Origin: Luidia sarsii
Taxonomy: Eukaryota > Echinodermata > Asteroidea > Paxillosida > Luidiidae
Assembly (NCBI GenBank): GCA_949987565.1
Contig: OX465111.1
Location: 9,877,202-9,941,201 of the forward strand
Length of the DNA: 64,000 bases
Direction of reading: 5' to 3'
The position numbers were made by a program, and so were the translations under genes. Within the stretch, counting starts at the first letter, position 1, and every line of letters starts with the position of its first letter. The notes under the pieces are model-generated. The model made no database searches, had not been told where the DNA came from, and saw nothing but the letters and a program-made list of their open reading frames with translations. Positions 1-11,038 of this stretch are shown piece by piece.

Positions 1-457
1 AGCGTGGCATGTTGAGGTTTGGGCCAAGCGTTGCCAGTGTGTATGTTGCCATGCGTGGCATGTTGAGGCGTGGGCCAAGCGTGGCCGGTGTGTATGTTGC
101 CGTATGGCATGTTGAGGTTTGGGCCAAGCGTGGCCGGTGTGTATGTTGCCAAGCGTGGCATGTTGAGGTTTGGGCCATGCGTGGCCGGTGTGTATGTTGC
201 CAAGTGTGGCATGTTGAGGTTTGGGCCAAGCGTGGCCAGTGTGTATGTTGCCAAGCGTGGCATGTTGAGGTTTGAGCTAAGCTTGGCCGGTGTGTATGTT
301 GCTAAGCGTGGCATGTTGAGGTTTGGGCCAAGCGTGGCCGGTGTGTATGTTGCCAAGCGTGGCATGTTGAGGTTTGGGCCAAGCGTGGCCAGTGTGTATG
401 TTGCCAAGCATGGCATGTTGAGGTTTGGGCCAAGTGTGGCCGGTGTGTATGTTGCAG
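1..457. repeat. 51-bp minisatellite, about nine copies, cut by window edge
   Basis: The word GGCATGTTGAGG recurs every 51 bases (about 6, 57, 106, 157, 208, 259, 310, 361 and 412). Because 51 is a multiple of three, several frames stay open and give repetitive 88-139 residue ORFs. These are artefacts of the period. The array runs off the left edge. Confidence 0.95.
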
Positions 458-1607
458 GGATGCCAGTGGGTTATCAGTCCAGGGCCTGAATTTTTTTTGA
501 ATGGATAAAGTAGGCGAACATATCAATTATGCGTGCGCACATAACGCGCACGCACCAAATGTAAAAGAAGCACGTACACATAATGAACACTGATACATGT
601 ACAATGTATACACCTACATTACAAACATCTTTGTTTGAAGTTTGAACGTTTCAGCAAATTTCCATCACCGATGGTCAAGTCTGCAAGCTGTCTAGCTAAC
701 AACTGAGACAATTAATTTAAAGCATGCAAGTAAACTTCTGAACTGAAGAGTTTCGTTATTTTATCATGGGCTTCATGCACCAATGGTTCTTTCTGTTAAA
801 ATGTCAACACAAAGCATTTGAACATCGGCAAGACATTGCAGTAAAAGTGCATACAGTATATGTAGGCAAGAGTACTGTACGTTGCCGTTGGCTGAAAACA
901 CGCTCCACAATCCGTGTCTTCCTATTCAGTCCAACACTTCAACAGTTGTCAGTTGCCTGCACACGATGCACTGCCTTCCCCACCATGTCAAGTCCGAAAG
1001 AAAACAAATCATTGCTGTCTTTTGATTCAAGCCAGTGCCACTTGAATTTATTTTTCAAACCCGCATCAATTATTTTCACATTTGCACCGCTTTCCACTTC
1101 CATTAGTGACACGTTTACACCACGGTCCAGCTGAGAACCTTGAAACTTAAAACGCTTTAATCCACGCTGTGTTGTTATTCCGCCATGTTGTTTGCACACT
1201 GTACATACATTGTACACTGAATGCACATGTACATGTACATGTAGATGTACACGATGTCAAAGAAACTCAGCGATTACTGCCATACTTCTCCTCGGAGCAG
1301 TACCCTCCAGGCCTTGTAAAGAACGACAGTGAATGCAAGCAAAAAAGGGCAAAGTCGCCCTGATGGACTGTGGGTGACCACAAGTGGGCCCTATTAATAA
1401 TAAAAATAATGAAAGTAGTAAAAATAATAAATTTGGGAAATACCAAGACTTGACAAGGGAATTGCTTAAGTTGCGGTGTGTGAAGGTTAAGGTTGTCCCT
1501 TTGGAAGTGAGTGTCTAAGGCACCTTGACAGTGTCGGGTCATCGGTAAAGGTCGGATTAATCCAGAAAGCAGCCCTACGAGGAACAGATCTAACTTATAA
1601 AAATGAA
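458..1607. other. Non-coding stretch with one weak protein-like ORF
   Basis: No exon with supported splice sites is visible. A minus-strand ORF at 1226-939 includes KFKWHWLESKDSNDLF, which has the look of a decayed transposon or zinc-finger protein N-terminus, but I cannot name a family. It could be chance. The sequence lies downstream of PNPLA exon 4 on that gene's strand, so it may be intron 4. Confidence 0.4.
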
Positions 1608-1920
1608 GTCAAACAAAGGAAAAACTGACTGGGAACTTAAGAACAAATTGGAAAAATGGCAAAGAAAACTGGACAGGGATTTGAACCCGAGACCTCTGCT
1701 TTTACATACCAGCGCTCTTCCCATCTGAGCTACCCAGCCCTTAGATGATAGCCTCCCTAAATAGTTAACTGCTGTAGTCTTTGCTAGGGTGGGGGTGCCA
1801 CACCGTGCCAGTCAGAAGCAATTCAACCATCAATGGCCATATATCTCCAGGGATCACATCCCCGCTTTTAATCAGATGCAAACAACTTTTTGTTGTAAAC
1901 TTGGCTGTACAGCAGGTTGG
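1608..1920 (-). mobile_element. tRNA-derived SINE copy
   Basis: On the minus strand 1740-1678 reads like a tRNA, with an A-box-like TAGCTCAGATGG and a B-box-like GGTTCAAATCC. It is followed by a non-tRNA body containing GGCAAAGAAAACTGGACAGG. The same head and flanking words (TATATCTCCAGGGATC, AACTGACTGGGAAC) recur at 5.5, 13.8-14.1 and 27.5-28.1 kb, so this is a dispersed SINE family and not a functional tRNA gene. Confidence 0.75.
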
Positions 1921-2630
1921 CAGTGTTTTCTTTGCCAATCTTTCAATTTAATACAAATGAATTTCAAATTCCTATATCTTACAGGTTTCACTGCCTGGAC
2001 ACGAATTATTTTAGTATTTAAACTTGTACCAGTAATAGGGCCTCTCAGGTAGCAAGATAATCTTTACTTTCTTTCATCATTGATATTAAATAAGTACTAA
2101 AAATGAAAAGATCGAACTTGCAACAATTCTGGCCGGTTGTTATAGGTTGATCTCTTTTTCCTAACTCCAGACCATAATTAGTAAAGTAAAACAACATGTA
2201 TTGGATACCTCATTAAACATACCGGTAGCATGTGTGAGTTTCTATCGCCATCATCAATTGAACGATAAAACATTGGATACCTTTTCATGTAGGTTGAGTT
2301 ATTTCTGTGTTCATAGGCTTATTAACAACAATCCTAATCCCCCCCCCAAAAAAACCCCAAGAAAACACAAAAAATAAATCAGTGTCGTCTGCAGCTGTGG
2401 ACCGACGTTGTGCATGCATGGGTCCTAGCTCTATGTTAAAAGCGTAGATAAAATGAAATAATCGATGCCCTATAAGCATGGACATAATGTATGCAACCCT
2501 GTTTGGTAAGCGCAAGGGGCGCCCGCCCCCTTCATTCAGTGCTGGTCAGTTCACTGCACTACGTCCTTTGTTTGATTGTGAAAAGGTTATTTGTGGGTGT
2601 AGCTGTACTTTCAGGTTTTTCCAATATACA

Positions 2631-2666
<36 letters not shown>

Positions 2667-3333
2667 CATTAGTCCAGCGGTTGTCTGATTTTTACTTCGT
2701 CCTTGTGTACATTCGTCCTTTTGTCATTTTGTCCTTTCTATGATTTTCTTTTTTTTTGCTTTTCATAAATTTGTTCTCTGGTTGTAGTTTTGTCTTTTAA
2801 AAGGTTTTTTAAAATTTTGGCCCTTTCGGTCGCCCATAGATCCATGACATTTGTTCGCCTTCAATATGTTCATGTTATTTGACTCGACGATCGACTAGTC
2901 TGGTTACTGGTATCGTCTTATCTGGTTTTTACCTCCCCTTGTGTATTTACATGCTTAAATGCTGCAATAGACATAACACCATGGCTTTGATGAAGGCTTG
3001 GTGTTTAGCTAGAGCTCACCACGTGTAAGCAGTTGCATGGTCACTGTCTGGTCATGGCCTTGGTGTCCGATCTTTAAAAACCAGTCAGTCATTTTTCCAA
3101 CAATCACATGATTGTTGAACGTAACACTTTGCAAATATAATGTTTTTTATAATCATTGATTCTGAACAAGCAATTATATACATATGCTCTCAAGATAATT
3201 TTTTGATGAAATTTCCCCGAGTATAAAACTTTTTTAACTGAACTTAATGTTTTGGTTTTTTTTTGGTTTTTTTTGTCTTCTTGTAAAGTTGTCTTCATCT
3301 GGTTTTGTCTGTTGGTTTACATTTTTTTTTTTT
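1921..3333. other. Non-coding stretch with a TG microsatellite
   Basis: I see no gene. A (TG)n run lies at about 2631-2665 and a C/A homopolymer patch at about 2338-2360. The rest is AT-rich, with T-rich tracts from 2740 onward leading into the 3.3-5.1 kb repeat. Confidence 0.6.
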
Positions 3334-3410
3334 AGCTTTTTCGCGCGAAGCGAAAAAGCTATTGTTATTGTTAAGATTTTTTTAGCTTTTTCGCGCGAAG
3401 CGAAAAAGCT
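3334..3410. repeat. Two tandem 27-nt perfect hairpins
   Basis: AGCTTTTTCGC GCGAA GCGAAAAAGCT occurs at 3334-3360 and again at 3384-3410 within a 50-bp tandem unit. Each has 11-bp perfect arms and a 5-nt GCGAA loop. They sit at the left end of the duplicated unit that follows. Confidence 0.9.
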
Positions 3411-3449
3411 ATTGTTGTTGTTAAGATTTTTATTTTTCTTCTTCTTCTT

Positions 3450-5064
3450 CTTTTTCTTCTCGTAAAAATCCCATAGACAAAGCACAGGGTTTTTTCGGAG
3501 GGCACTTTTGCCATTGAACAAACTTTGATTTTTTCCAAACTTGACAAATGCATAGAGCCCTTGCTGAAGTTGTGCATAGTTGTCTTTAAAACTTCATGAC
3601 GTCACCACGTGTCACGTGACAGCGCTTTAAAGGTGCAAATTACAAACTGCAATAAAAGCAAAAAAGCAATTTCGTTTTGTTTCAAGTTTGCACTATATCT
3701 AAGTTGGGAAAAGGTGTATCCAAAAATGGCCCTCATTTTACCGTGACGTCATCTCATGAATATTAATGAGCTCATAAACTTTTAAGATTTTAACATTCAA
3801 TTGAGCATATTTGGCCAACGGGGCAAGATTTTTTTCATTTTTTCGATTATATCTATTGGGGATGTAGTCTAGAAACACCCTCCGGGGCCAAAATGCCATG
3901 ACGCAATCGTGACGTCATCAAAATGCGTGTTTTTAAAACACATATTTGCCAAAGGTCAATCGTCTCGAAGTTTGGTGTGCAGGTAGCTATTGTGCTAGAC
4001 ATTCATAATCCTGAGTTTGGAAGCAATCGACCATTGTTCAGAATTATTATGATTTTTTGAAAAATATAATGAGGTCCCATACACTTTGTGCACAAAATAT
4101 GCACGTGCGTATTGTGTTAGGAATGGAGGTTACGGGTTCGAATCCCGTTGATGTCAATTTTTTTACATCAATTTTTTTTTTTTTTTTTTAAAGAGAACCA
4201 GATGCGGAAAAGCATTATGTTCTGTTAGCCAACAGACATAAATCTCTAGTTTTTTCTTCTCTTTCTGGTCGCCAAAATCCCATAGACAAAGCACAGGGTT
4301 TTTTCGGAGGGCACTTTTGCCATTGAACAAACTTTGATTTTTTTCAAACTTGACAAATGCATAGAGCCCTTGCTGAAGTTGTGCACAGTTGTCTTTAAAA
4401 CTTCATGACGTCACCACGTGTCACGTGACAGCGCTTTAAAGGGGCAAATTTCAAACTGCAATAAAAGCAAAAAAGCAATTTCGTTTTGTTCCAAGTTTGC
4501 ACTATATCTAAGTTGGAAAAAGGTGTATCCAAAAATTGCACTCATTTGATCGTGACGTCATCTCATGAATATTAATGAGGTCATAAACTGTTAAGACTTT
4601 AACATTTAATTGAGCATATTTGGCCTACGGAGCAAGTTTTTTTAAAGTTTTGTTGTTTATATCTATTAGGGATGTAGTCTAGAAACACCCTCTGGGGCGA
4701 AAATGCCATGATGCAATTGTGACGTCATCAAAATGCGTGTTTAAAAAAAACATATTTGCCAAAGGTCAATCTTCTCGAAATTTGGTGGGCGTTTAGCTAT
4801 TGGGCTAGACATTGTAAATCCGGAGTTTGGAAGCAATTGACCATTGTTCAGAATTATTATAATTTGTTGAAAAATATAATGATGTCCCATACACTTTGTG
4901 CACAAAATATGCACTCGCGTTTTGGGTTAGGAATGGAGGCTACGGGTTCGAATCCCGTTGATGTCAATTTTTTTTGATATTTTTTTTTTTTTTTTTTTTT
5001 TAAAGAGAACCAGATGCTGAAAAGCGTTATGTTCTGTTTGCCAACAGACATAAATTTCTAGTTT
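3450..5064. repeat. Tandem duplication of a ~809-bp repeat unit
   Basis: Unit 1 (about 3450-4254) and unit 2 (about 4255-5064) align throughout at an offset of 809. Examples are CCATAGACAAAGCACAGGG at 3471 and 4280, and GCCAACAGACATAAAT at 4229 and 5038. Each unit has several GTGACGTCA words and ends with a GGTTCGAATCC B-box-like motif followed by poly-T. Diverged pieces of the same family occur near 14700-14830 and 16060-16090. No protein is supported. Confidence 0.9.
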
Positions 5065-5485
5065 TAAATTGTTGTTTTGTCCTTTCTTTGGATAAAATTG
5101 TTCGTTGGTTGCTGTTCTGTCCTTTAAAATGATTGTTAAAACATTGGCCCTTTTGGCCGCTCATATGGATCACATTTGGTTGAACTGCGAACTCGGTTCT
5201 TGCATTTCTGTTGTACCCTGCTCTCTAGTAAAACTCTAGTACAGTATTGTGCATTAGTCTGGCGCACTAACATTATTTTTCCATGATCCGTTTCTCTTTT
5301 CTGGTAAAAAAAACCCTGTCCCATACACTTACATGTTTGATATGAATTTTACTCTTCAAGGCTTCAAGGTTCAGCATAATTATAAGCCGCCCGGTGTATT
5401 AGCCGCAATAAACATTTTCATGGGAAAAATCTGATCATAAGCCATGTCCCCAAAATGACAGTAGTGTGATCTGGAGATATGCAGC
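5065..5485. other. Non-coding stretch
   Basis: I see no gene. Around 5380-5450 there are words such as ATAAGCCGCCCGGTGTATTA that look like the end of a decayed terminal-inverted-repeat element, without a second end. Confidence 0.4.
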
Positions 5486-5670
5486 AGTTAATGGTTTAAT
5501 TGCTTTCGACAGGCACCTCCACCCTGGCAGAGACTAGTTGACTATTGGGGAAGCCACCATCTAAGAGCTGGATAGCTCATATAGTATTACAAGAGTGCTA
5601 GTATGCCAAACAAGAGGTTTCGGGTTCAAGCCCTGATCTAGTCAAATTTCCATTGACATTTTTCAAAAGT
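5486..5670 (+). mobile_element. tRNA-derived SINE copy
   Basis: The tRNA-like part at about 5566-5640 has GGATAGCTCATATAG as A-box region and GGGTTCAAGCCC as B-box region. The upstream body matches the family seen at 1.6, 13.8 and 27.6 kb. It is too diverged for a working tRNA. Confidence 0.65.
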
Positions 5671-5689
5671 ATGAATTAGACGTTAAGTT

Positions 5690-5835
5690 TGGTACCCTGA
5701 GAAAGGTCCTTCAAGAAAGGACCTTTGAGAAAGGTCCTGCTAGGATCGAAACGTCAGGCCCACTAAATTTTGAGATTTGAATTTTGGTAATTTTAGTCAG
5801 TAAGCAGTTTGCAACATTTTTGTATATTACTTTAA
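5690..5835 (+). repeat. Hammerhead-like repeat family 2, copy A
   Basis: AAGGTCCTTCAAGAAAGGACC is a small palindrome. It precedes the shared block CTGCTAGGATCGAAACGTCA and a conserved tail (CCACTAAATTTTGAGA through AGCAGTTTGCAAC). The block recurs at 21.8, 26.3-26.5 and 47.2 kb, and degenerate forms occur at 25.0 and 40.5 kb. Around 5722-5757 it can be drawn as a degenerate hammerhead ribozyme (see findings). Confidence 0.75.
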
Positions 5836-5947
5836 GTTTGGTAAATAATAGCATAAGCAACCTTTTCAATAAACCTTCATATAACCTGAAAACATGGAAG
5901 CAGAAAATTCAGTTATATTAGTCTTTCTTTTAATCTATGACACATAC

Positions 5948-6097
5948 CTGATATTCTTTAACATATATAGAACTTCAGGTGGTATGTGAAGTTCCGGAGG
6001 TAGTTGCATCTCATTAGCATCTGCCTCTAAAATGGCTGGGGGAGGCTCCTTTACTAGAAGAACAGGTTGGATTCCTCCATCGTCATTCTGTAAAATG
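5948..6097 (-). CDS. PNPLA6/7: PNPLA6/7 (neuropathy target esterase family), coding exon 4
   Basis: This 150-base exon is read right to left. The acceptor is TTGTCCTTAG before 6097 and the donor is AG|GTATGTG after 5948. It enters by completing a serine codon begun in exon 3 and ends two bases into the next codon. The translation holds KEPPPAILEAD and ends PPEVLYMLKNIR. These match the conserved segment that precedes the first cyclic-nucleotide-binding domain in PNPLA6/PNPLA7, the ER-anchored phospholipase B/lysophospholipase family. The residues are about 142-192 of the assembled protein. An alternative acceptor 10 bases further in (TTTTACAG) gives a stop when joined to exon 3, so the outer one is preferred. 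The next exon was not found to the left, so the regulatory and catalytic domains are outside the window. I cannot decide between PNPLA6 and PNPLA7; many invertebrates have one ancestral gene. Confidence 0.9.
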
Positions 6098-6441
6098 CTA
6101 AGGACAACATAATGGGATGGGATGGAATGTATTACCTTTATGTGTTGCTAAATTTAGAGTCTCATTTGTTTATTCAGCATCCAGCTTTCAAGAACAAATG
6201 GGCTAGCAGCTTTACAACTAAGAAAGTAACAGTCAAAGTCAAGTTATGGATTCATATTTGCACAGTTCAAATACCAAACACAAAGAAACTTATAAAGATT
6301 CCTTTTAACTGCCAAATGTGGTCTTCACTTTACTTCTTGCATGCTTGTGTTTTTATGAATCCTGTACAGATACTGTACATTTATATTTCAAGTACAAACC
6401 CATGGATAGATGGTAGTACAACCTTGAGCTTGTTCTCGGTG

Positions 6442-6696
6442 TTATACTGTGAAGACTTTTCTGCTGAAGGTAACTTCCTCTGTTGTTGGAAATTCTTTTC
6501 CATTCACAAGGATCAATGAAAGGTTTGGGATGTTCAGTGTCAATACTTCTGTTTTCTTCTGACTGATCTTCAGTCGTACTTGCTTGCAAATTGTTGTAGT
6601 TGCTTGGGGCACTTTTTCAGAATTTTGATTAACACTTTGATTAACATTTAACACTCCAGTCATTAAGTAGAGTCCCTCCCCTACTCTCAATAGCAT
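6442..6696 (-). pseudogene. Fragment of non-LTR retrotransposon reverse transcriptase
   Basis: The minus-strand ORF contains ICKQVRLKISQKKTEVLTLN followed by ILVNGKEFPTTEEVTF. This resembles the RT segment of LINE-type elements, which usually reads VGL-I-KTEVMTLN...VNG...LPTTEEFTYLGS. The expected YLGS is missing; the frame is shifted or mutated after EEVTF and soon stops. It is a dead piece inside PNPLA intron 3. The overlapping plus-strand ORF (6112-6519) has no protein signature. Confidence 0.65.
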
Positions 6697-6739
6697 GCCA
6701 GGTGTCTTAAGCTTTCCATTTTTCCCCCCCTTTCTTCAT

Positions 6740-7395
6740 CCCTAACCACTTCGTTTTACAGCGCCGATGACTGCCATACGAGGGCTTTTGAACAATGCAT
6801 CATTTTCAAATCTCGCTAAAACAATCGGAACAATATTTCTGTGAAATAAATCGATAAGGGTATACTATGGGTACAAGAGAGTAAAACCTGGCACAATTCA
6901 GACGTCGTTGTGGCTTTTGTCAATAGATTATCCATTCGAAAAAGGGCTCATTGTGTGACGTCAATGTAGCATAACGGACTTGTGTGTGTGTGTGTGTGTG
7001 TGTGTGTGGGGGTGTGAGTGTGTGTGTGTGTGCGGTACTGTCAATCCAGACAGACAAATCTTCGAGTTAGCCGGCCACAACCGAGCGTACAGATTGCGGT
7101 CAAGAATGTGGGGGGAATTCCGCTGCCTCACCGACGACTGTTGGGCTGTGTGGCATGCCTACACAATGTCCCCCGCGTGCTTTTAGTGGCAGCGCGGTAA
7201 CCCTCGATCATCCACATTAAAGGTCCCACAATTGCACAATTTCTGCTGCTAATCTTGCAATTCATGTGGCAACTTGCGTCAAAAAGGGTTTTGTACTGAT
7301 TCGTATTGCTTTGTTCTAAGCCGAAAAGAGTCTTTGTTTAAAATGTGGAAAATAATGGTGCCCGGATTCTGAGGGCCCCGTCGCGAAGTGGCTAA
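6740..7395 (+). mobile_element. Diverged copy of the piggyBac-like TTAACCCC family
   Basis: The order of words (GACTGCCATACGAGGGC, ATAAATCGATAAGG, GGCACAATTCAGACGTCG, AAAAGAGTCTTTGTTTAAAATG) parallels the better copies at 15177-15796 and 17322-17878. The ends have decayed (CTAACCACTTCG at left, GAAGTGGCTAAAC at right). A (TG)n array lies at 6979-7033. No transposase ORF is present. Confidence 0.6.
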
Positions 7396-7570
7396 ACAGT
7401 TTTTGCTGACTTGGAGATACATGTATGCTGCTTTTATTTGGTCCAATTTGGTGCTGACATCATTTTCACATGATATATGATTTTCATTTCCTTTAAGTGC
7501 TGGTTCTACAAGTACAGCCGTAGGAAAAAAGTTTTTTGTAGGACAACTTTCTTGCCATCAACCCATATTC

Positions 7571-7846
7571 TTCCTAAATAAGACTTAAGGCTTTGCATGG
7601 TGGGTGAATCAATATAGGAAAGTTTGCAGTGACACCATGTATAAGGTCTCTTAAAGAAAGAGGTGTGGTTCTGAAAAGAACCTGAGTGGTAACTCGACGT
7701 TTCGACCAGTATGCTCTGGCCGTCATTCTCCTAATGACGGCCAGAGCATACTGGTCGAAACGTCGAGTTACCACTCAGGTTCTTTTCAGAACCACACCTC
7801 TTCCTTTAAGAGACCTTATACATGGTGTCACCGCAAACCTTCCTAT
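7571..7846. repeat. Penelope-like element remnant: near-perfect 115-bp-arm palindrome
   Basis: Arms 7613-7728 and 7732-7846 are almost exact inverted copies with a 6-nt centre (CTCCTA). Each arm carries CTGGTCGAAACGTCGAG. The left flank (GGCTTTGCATGGTGGGT) is found inverted next to the 11.7-kb copy, so both belong to one element family. A long head-to-head arrangement like this fits Penelope-like elements with inverted terminal repeats. Confidence 0.8.
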
Positions 7847-9483
7847 ACCGTAAAATCCCGGGTATAATGCGCACTTTTTTTCACCGCGGTAGAAATCAAA
7901 AGTTGGGGGTGCGCATTATACACGGGTACAACAATGTCCTGCCAGTATGGGTTTCAGTCATCAAATAGAAGCCGACCTTACATTGTATAACATTTTAACA
8001 ATGGGGCTGTCAATCATTGTCCCCATTGCAAACTCTCAAATTGGTTTTCTTTTATTCGGATGCTCCTTGATCAACCTTCCCATTTTTTTTTTTTTTACGA
8101 AACAAATGGAGGCATATCTGTGAAGCCACCATGGATGTGCATTTTGTTCAGTCTGGACACTTTTTATGGAAACCGATGTATTGTTACATTGTATCACATT
8201 TTTTTTTAATTGGAGCTGTTGAGCATCCTCCCCAATGCAAACTCTCCCGGTAACTTGGGCTCAAAATTACCGGTAAAATAGATGTTTTTAATCAGAGGGC
8301 GATCATCTTTCCCGCTGTGAGATTTTCAAGTTTTCCGTGCTTGGTTTTTTCCACGATGAGGTAACTTGGGCTCAAATGGATGTTTTTATTCAGAGAGCGA
8401 TCATCCTTCCCGCTGTGAGATTTTCAAGTTTTCCGTGCTTGGTTTTTCCAACGGCGTGGTAACTTGGGCTCAAATGGATGTTTTGATTCGGAGAGCGATC
8501 ATCCTTCCCGCTGTGGAATTTTCAAGTTTTCCGTGTATGGTTTTTCCCACGGCGAGGTAACTTGGGCTCAAATGGATGTTTTTATTCGGAGAGCGATCAT
8601 CCTTCCCACTGTGGGATTTGCAAGTTTTCCGTGTTTGATTTTTCCCACGGCGAGTTAACTTGGGCTCAAATGGATGTTTTCATTGGGAGGGCGATCATCC
8701 CTTCCCACTGTGGAAGAATTTTTTCAGTCAATAGACATACTTTTTTTTAGGGAAGCCGACCTTACATATAATTATGTATCACATTTCAACAATGGAGCTT
8801 TCATTCATCATCCCCACCGCACTCTCCCCTGTCATGGCGAGGTAACTTGGGCTCAAATGGATGTTTTTATTCAGAGAGCGATCATCCTTCCCGCTGTGAG
8901 ATTTTCAAGTTTTCCGTGCTTGGTTTTTCCAACGGCGAGGTAACTTGGGCTCAAATGGATGTTTTTATTCGGAGAGCGATCATCCTTCCCGCTGTGGAAT
9001 TTGCAAGTTTTCCGTGTTTGATTTTTCCCACGGCGAGTTAACTTGGGCTCAAATGGATGTTTTCATTGGGAGGGCGATCATCCCTTCCCACTGTGGAAGA
9101 ATTTTTTCAGTCAATAGACATACTTTTTTTTAGGGAAGCCGACCTTACATATATGTATCACATTTCAACAAATTCATCATCCCCACCGCAAACTCTCCCC
9201 GGTCATGGCGAGGTAACTTGGGCTCAAATGGATTTTTTTATTCGGAGGGTGAGGATCCTCCCCACTGTATGCTCTATTCTTTTTTTTTTCGCCTGGGCCA
9301 GGCTGGAAATAATGGACTTTTTTATTCGGAGGGTGATCATCCTTCCCACGATGGGATGGAAACAACTTTACAATGGACTCTGCAATCCATGCCACAGATT
9401 TTTTTTTTTTTCCTCTTGGTGAAGGCGAAAGTTGGGGGTGCGCATTATACACGGGTGCGCATTATACCCAGGATTTTACGGTA
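7846..9483. mobile_element. Non-autonomous TIR transposon with internal 98-bp tandem array
   Basis: The ends are inverted copies: CCGTAAAATCCCGGGTATAA at 7848 and TTATACCCAGGATTTTACGG ending at 9481. TA dinucleotides flank them. The GGTGCGCATTATACACGGGT word recurs just inside each end. The middle holds 98-bp units (GGTAACTTGGGCTCAAATGG starting near 8359, 8457, 8555, 8840 and 8938). A larger block is itself duplicated at an offset of about 481. The 60-90 residue ORFs here are products of the repeat. No transposase is present. It abuts the palindrome that ends at 7846. Confidence 0.85.
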
Positions 9484-10651
9484 TTCATATTCTTCCTGTT
9501 TTGGCTGTAAGTCCTGCTGATCATGGTGCACTATCTAGTGTGTGTCTCTTCCCTTGGGCATGCACTAGGTCAATTTGTGGATGCGTTTAAATCGCACTTT
9601 GAAACACGTTTCACTTTTTGAATCGCGTTCCACTTTTTCTGAGAATTTTGCCGTGTGGACGTGTGCAAACAAAAACAACGATTCTTGAATTGAAAACCCG
9701 ATATCGAATGTGCCTAACTGTTACCCTTCCCACCTTGCTTCATCTGGGTTACTTGGCTGCTGAGCCAGTTTCAGAGGGCTTGTTGCTCTTTATCAGCTGA
9801 GCTATTCCAGCCAATCAACAGTAAAGGTTATTTTGAAACTGATTTATTTGCTGGAAAACGTTTTCAACCGCCTTCCCCAGTAGACTACTGATTAGTCAGA
9901 AGAGCTTTTCTTCCTCCGACCAGCCACATGCCTCGGCTAGACCCATCAATGTGCGGAGAAAGCCTTTCCATAACTTTGTGCCGTTGAATTCTCCCTGCCT
10001 TGGGAGAGGAACATCAACCTTCAGTGGAAAAGGTGCATGGACTGGATGGGACTCCGGTTGTTTAGCTGGGTAGGGTGACACATCGACATCTTCTCTCTCC
10101 TTGGGGGTTGTTGCCCCCAGAGCTTCAAAAGATCGAAATTATCTTTAAGCTTTCTCAGGAATTACAGCCAAGGGTTCTTAGAGGCAAAACCTCAACTCCG
10201 GGATGAGTGTAGGGAAAATAGATCATAGTTAAACTGGGGCAAAGGGCATCGTTCTGCGTTGTGGCAAAGGGAAAGACTACAATGTACATGTACCGGTACG
10301 TACAATGAATGGCCTGTGTACTAGGCATGTTGGCTACTACAGGTTTCGTGACAACAGTATGGGCAGAATGTGAGGTAACAGACTGTGCATGTTGCGTTAT
10401 GCATGGAGGGTCATGTGTATTGGAAAGGGATAAGGGATAAGGGAAAAAGGAATCACTGCAGGGCTGAATGTTTGGGCACAACAATATGAAGACCCATACA
10501 CACATAAACCATGTAGGTTATGAACTGAAGATTAGACAGTTATGATTTCAATCTATGACCCTGACTGCAATTCAAGGAAGATCAATCATGCATTTGTCTA
10601 CAACAGTAATATTCCCACTTCTCAACCAGTGACTACACTAATCAGGTTTAC
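9484..10651. other. PNPLA intron 3 sequence, nothing recognised
   Basis: I see no exon, tRNA or clear repeat. Short ORFs have no recognisable domain. Confidence 0.5.
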
Positions 10652-10743
10652 CTTTTCAAACTTTTGGCCAGATTAATATAGTCTCGTCTTTTTCGCACTT
10701 GACGTCGTGCAGAATGGACCTGTGACCCAGAAATGGAACGCAC
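10652..10743 (-). CDS. PNPLA6/7: PNPLA6/7 (neuropathy target esterase family), coding exon 3
   Basis: This 92-base exon lies between acceptor TTTACAACAG (before 10743) and donor AAAAG|GTAAAC (after 10652). Only one of its three frames is open throughout. It starts at codon position 1, exactly where exon 2 ends, and ends two bases into the serine codon finished by exon 4. The product is a basic linker (about residues 112-142) including RRQVRKRRDYINLAKSLK. It corresponds to the family's R-rich KxLxLAKxIL stretch between the FYGRK motif and the KEPPP motif. The fit of phase on both sides and of motif order supports this exon, although the sequence alone is short. A 8.7-kb intron full of repeats separates it from exon 2. 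Confidence 0.85.
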
Positions 10744-10998
10744 CTGTTGTAAAGTACATAAATAACATATATAAACTCATTACATTTGGCCATTTTCAAA
10801 CATAAGTGGACATGAGGGTAAAGATTAAAACTTGCAAGAAATTAGTAGGCTTCAATATTTTTGGAAACTAGATATCTTATTTTTCCATTACAATTATGTA
10901 AAATAATTTATCATATCTTTATAGGAAGGTTTGCAGTGACACCATGTATAAGGTCTCTTAAAGGAGAGGTGTGGTTCTGAAAAGAACCTGAGTGGTAA

Positions 10999-11038
10999 CT
11001 CGACGTTTCGACCAGTATGCTCTGGTCATCATCAGGAG
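10999..11038 (-). ncRNA. Hammerhead-ribozyme-like motif (best copy)
   Basis: Read on the minus strand: CTC, core CTGATGA, one extra T, stem II GACCAG-AGCATA-CTGGTC, core GAAA, self-complementary ACGT, C, GAG. CTC/GAG gives a short stem I. The six stem II pairs are perfect. GAAACGTC is the usual GAA plus palindromic mini stem III plus cleavage base. The extra base before stem II is not canonical, so activity is uncertain. Confidence 0.6.

Noticed and set aside
9..526. 88-, 139- and 74-residue repetitive ORFs at the left edge
   Set aside because: The 51-bp period is divisible by three, so a stop-free unit stays stop-free in several frames on both strands.
6112..6519. 135-residue plus-strand ORF
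   Set aside because: No domain is visible, and it overlaps the antisense of a LINE fragment in a PNPLA intron.
8366..9422. Tandem 98-bp units as a possible CRISPR array
   Set aside because: The units are near-identical through their whole length with no unique spacers, and the context is a eukaryotic transposon.
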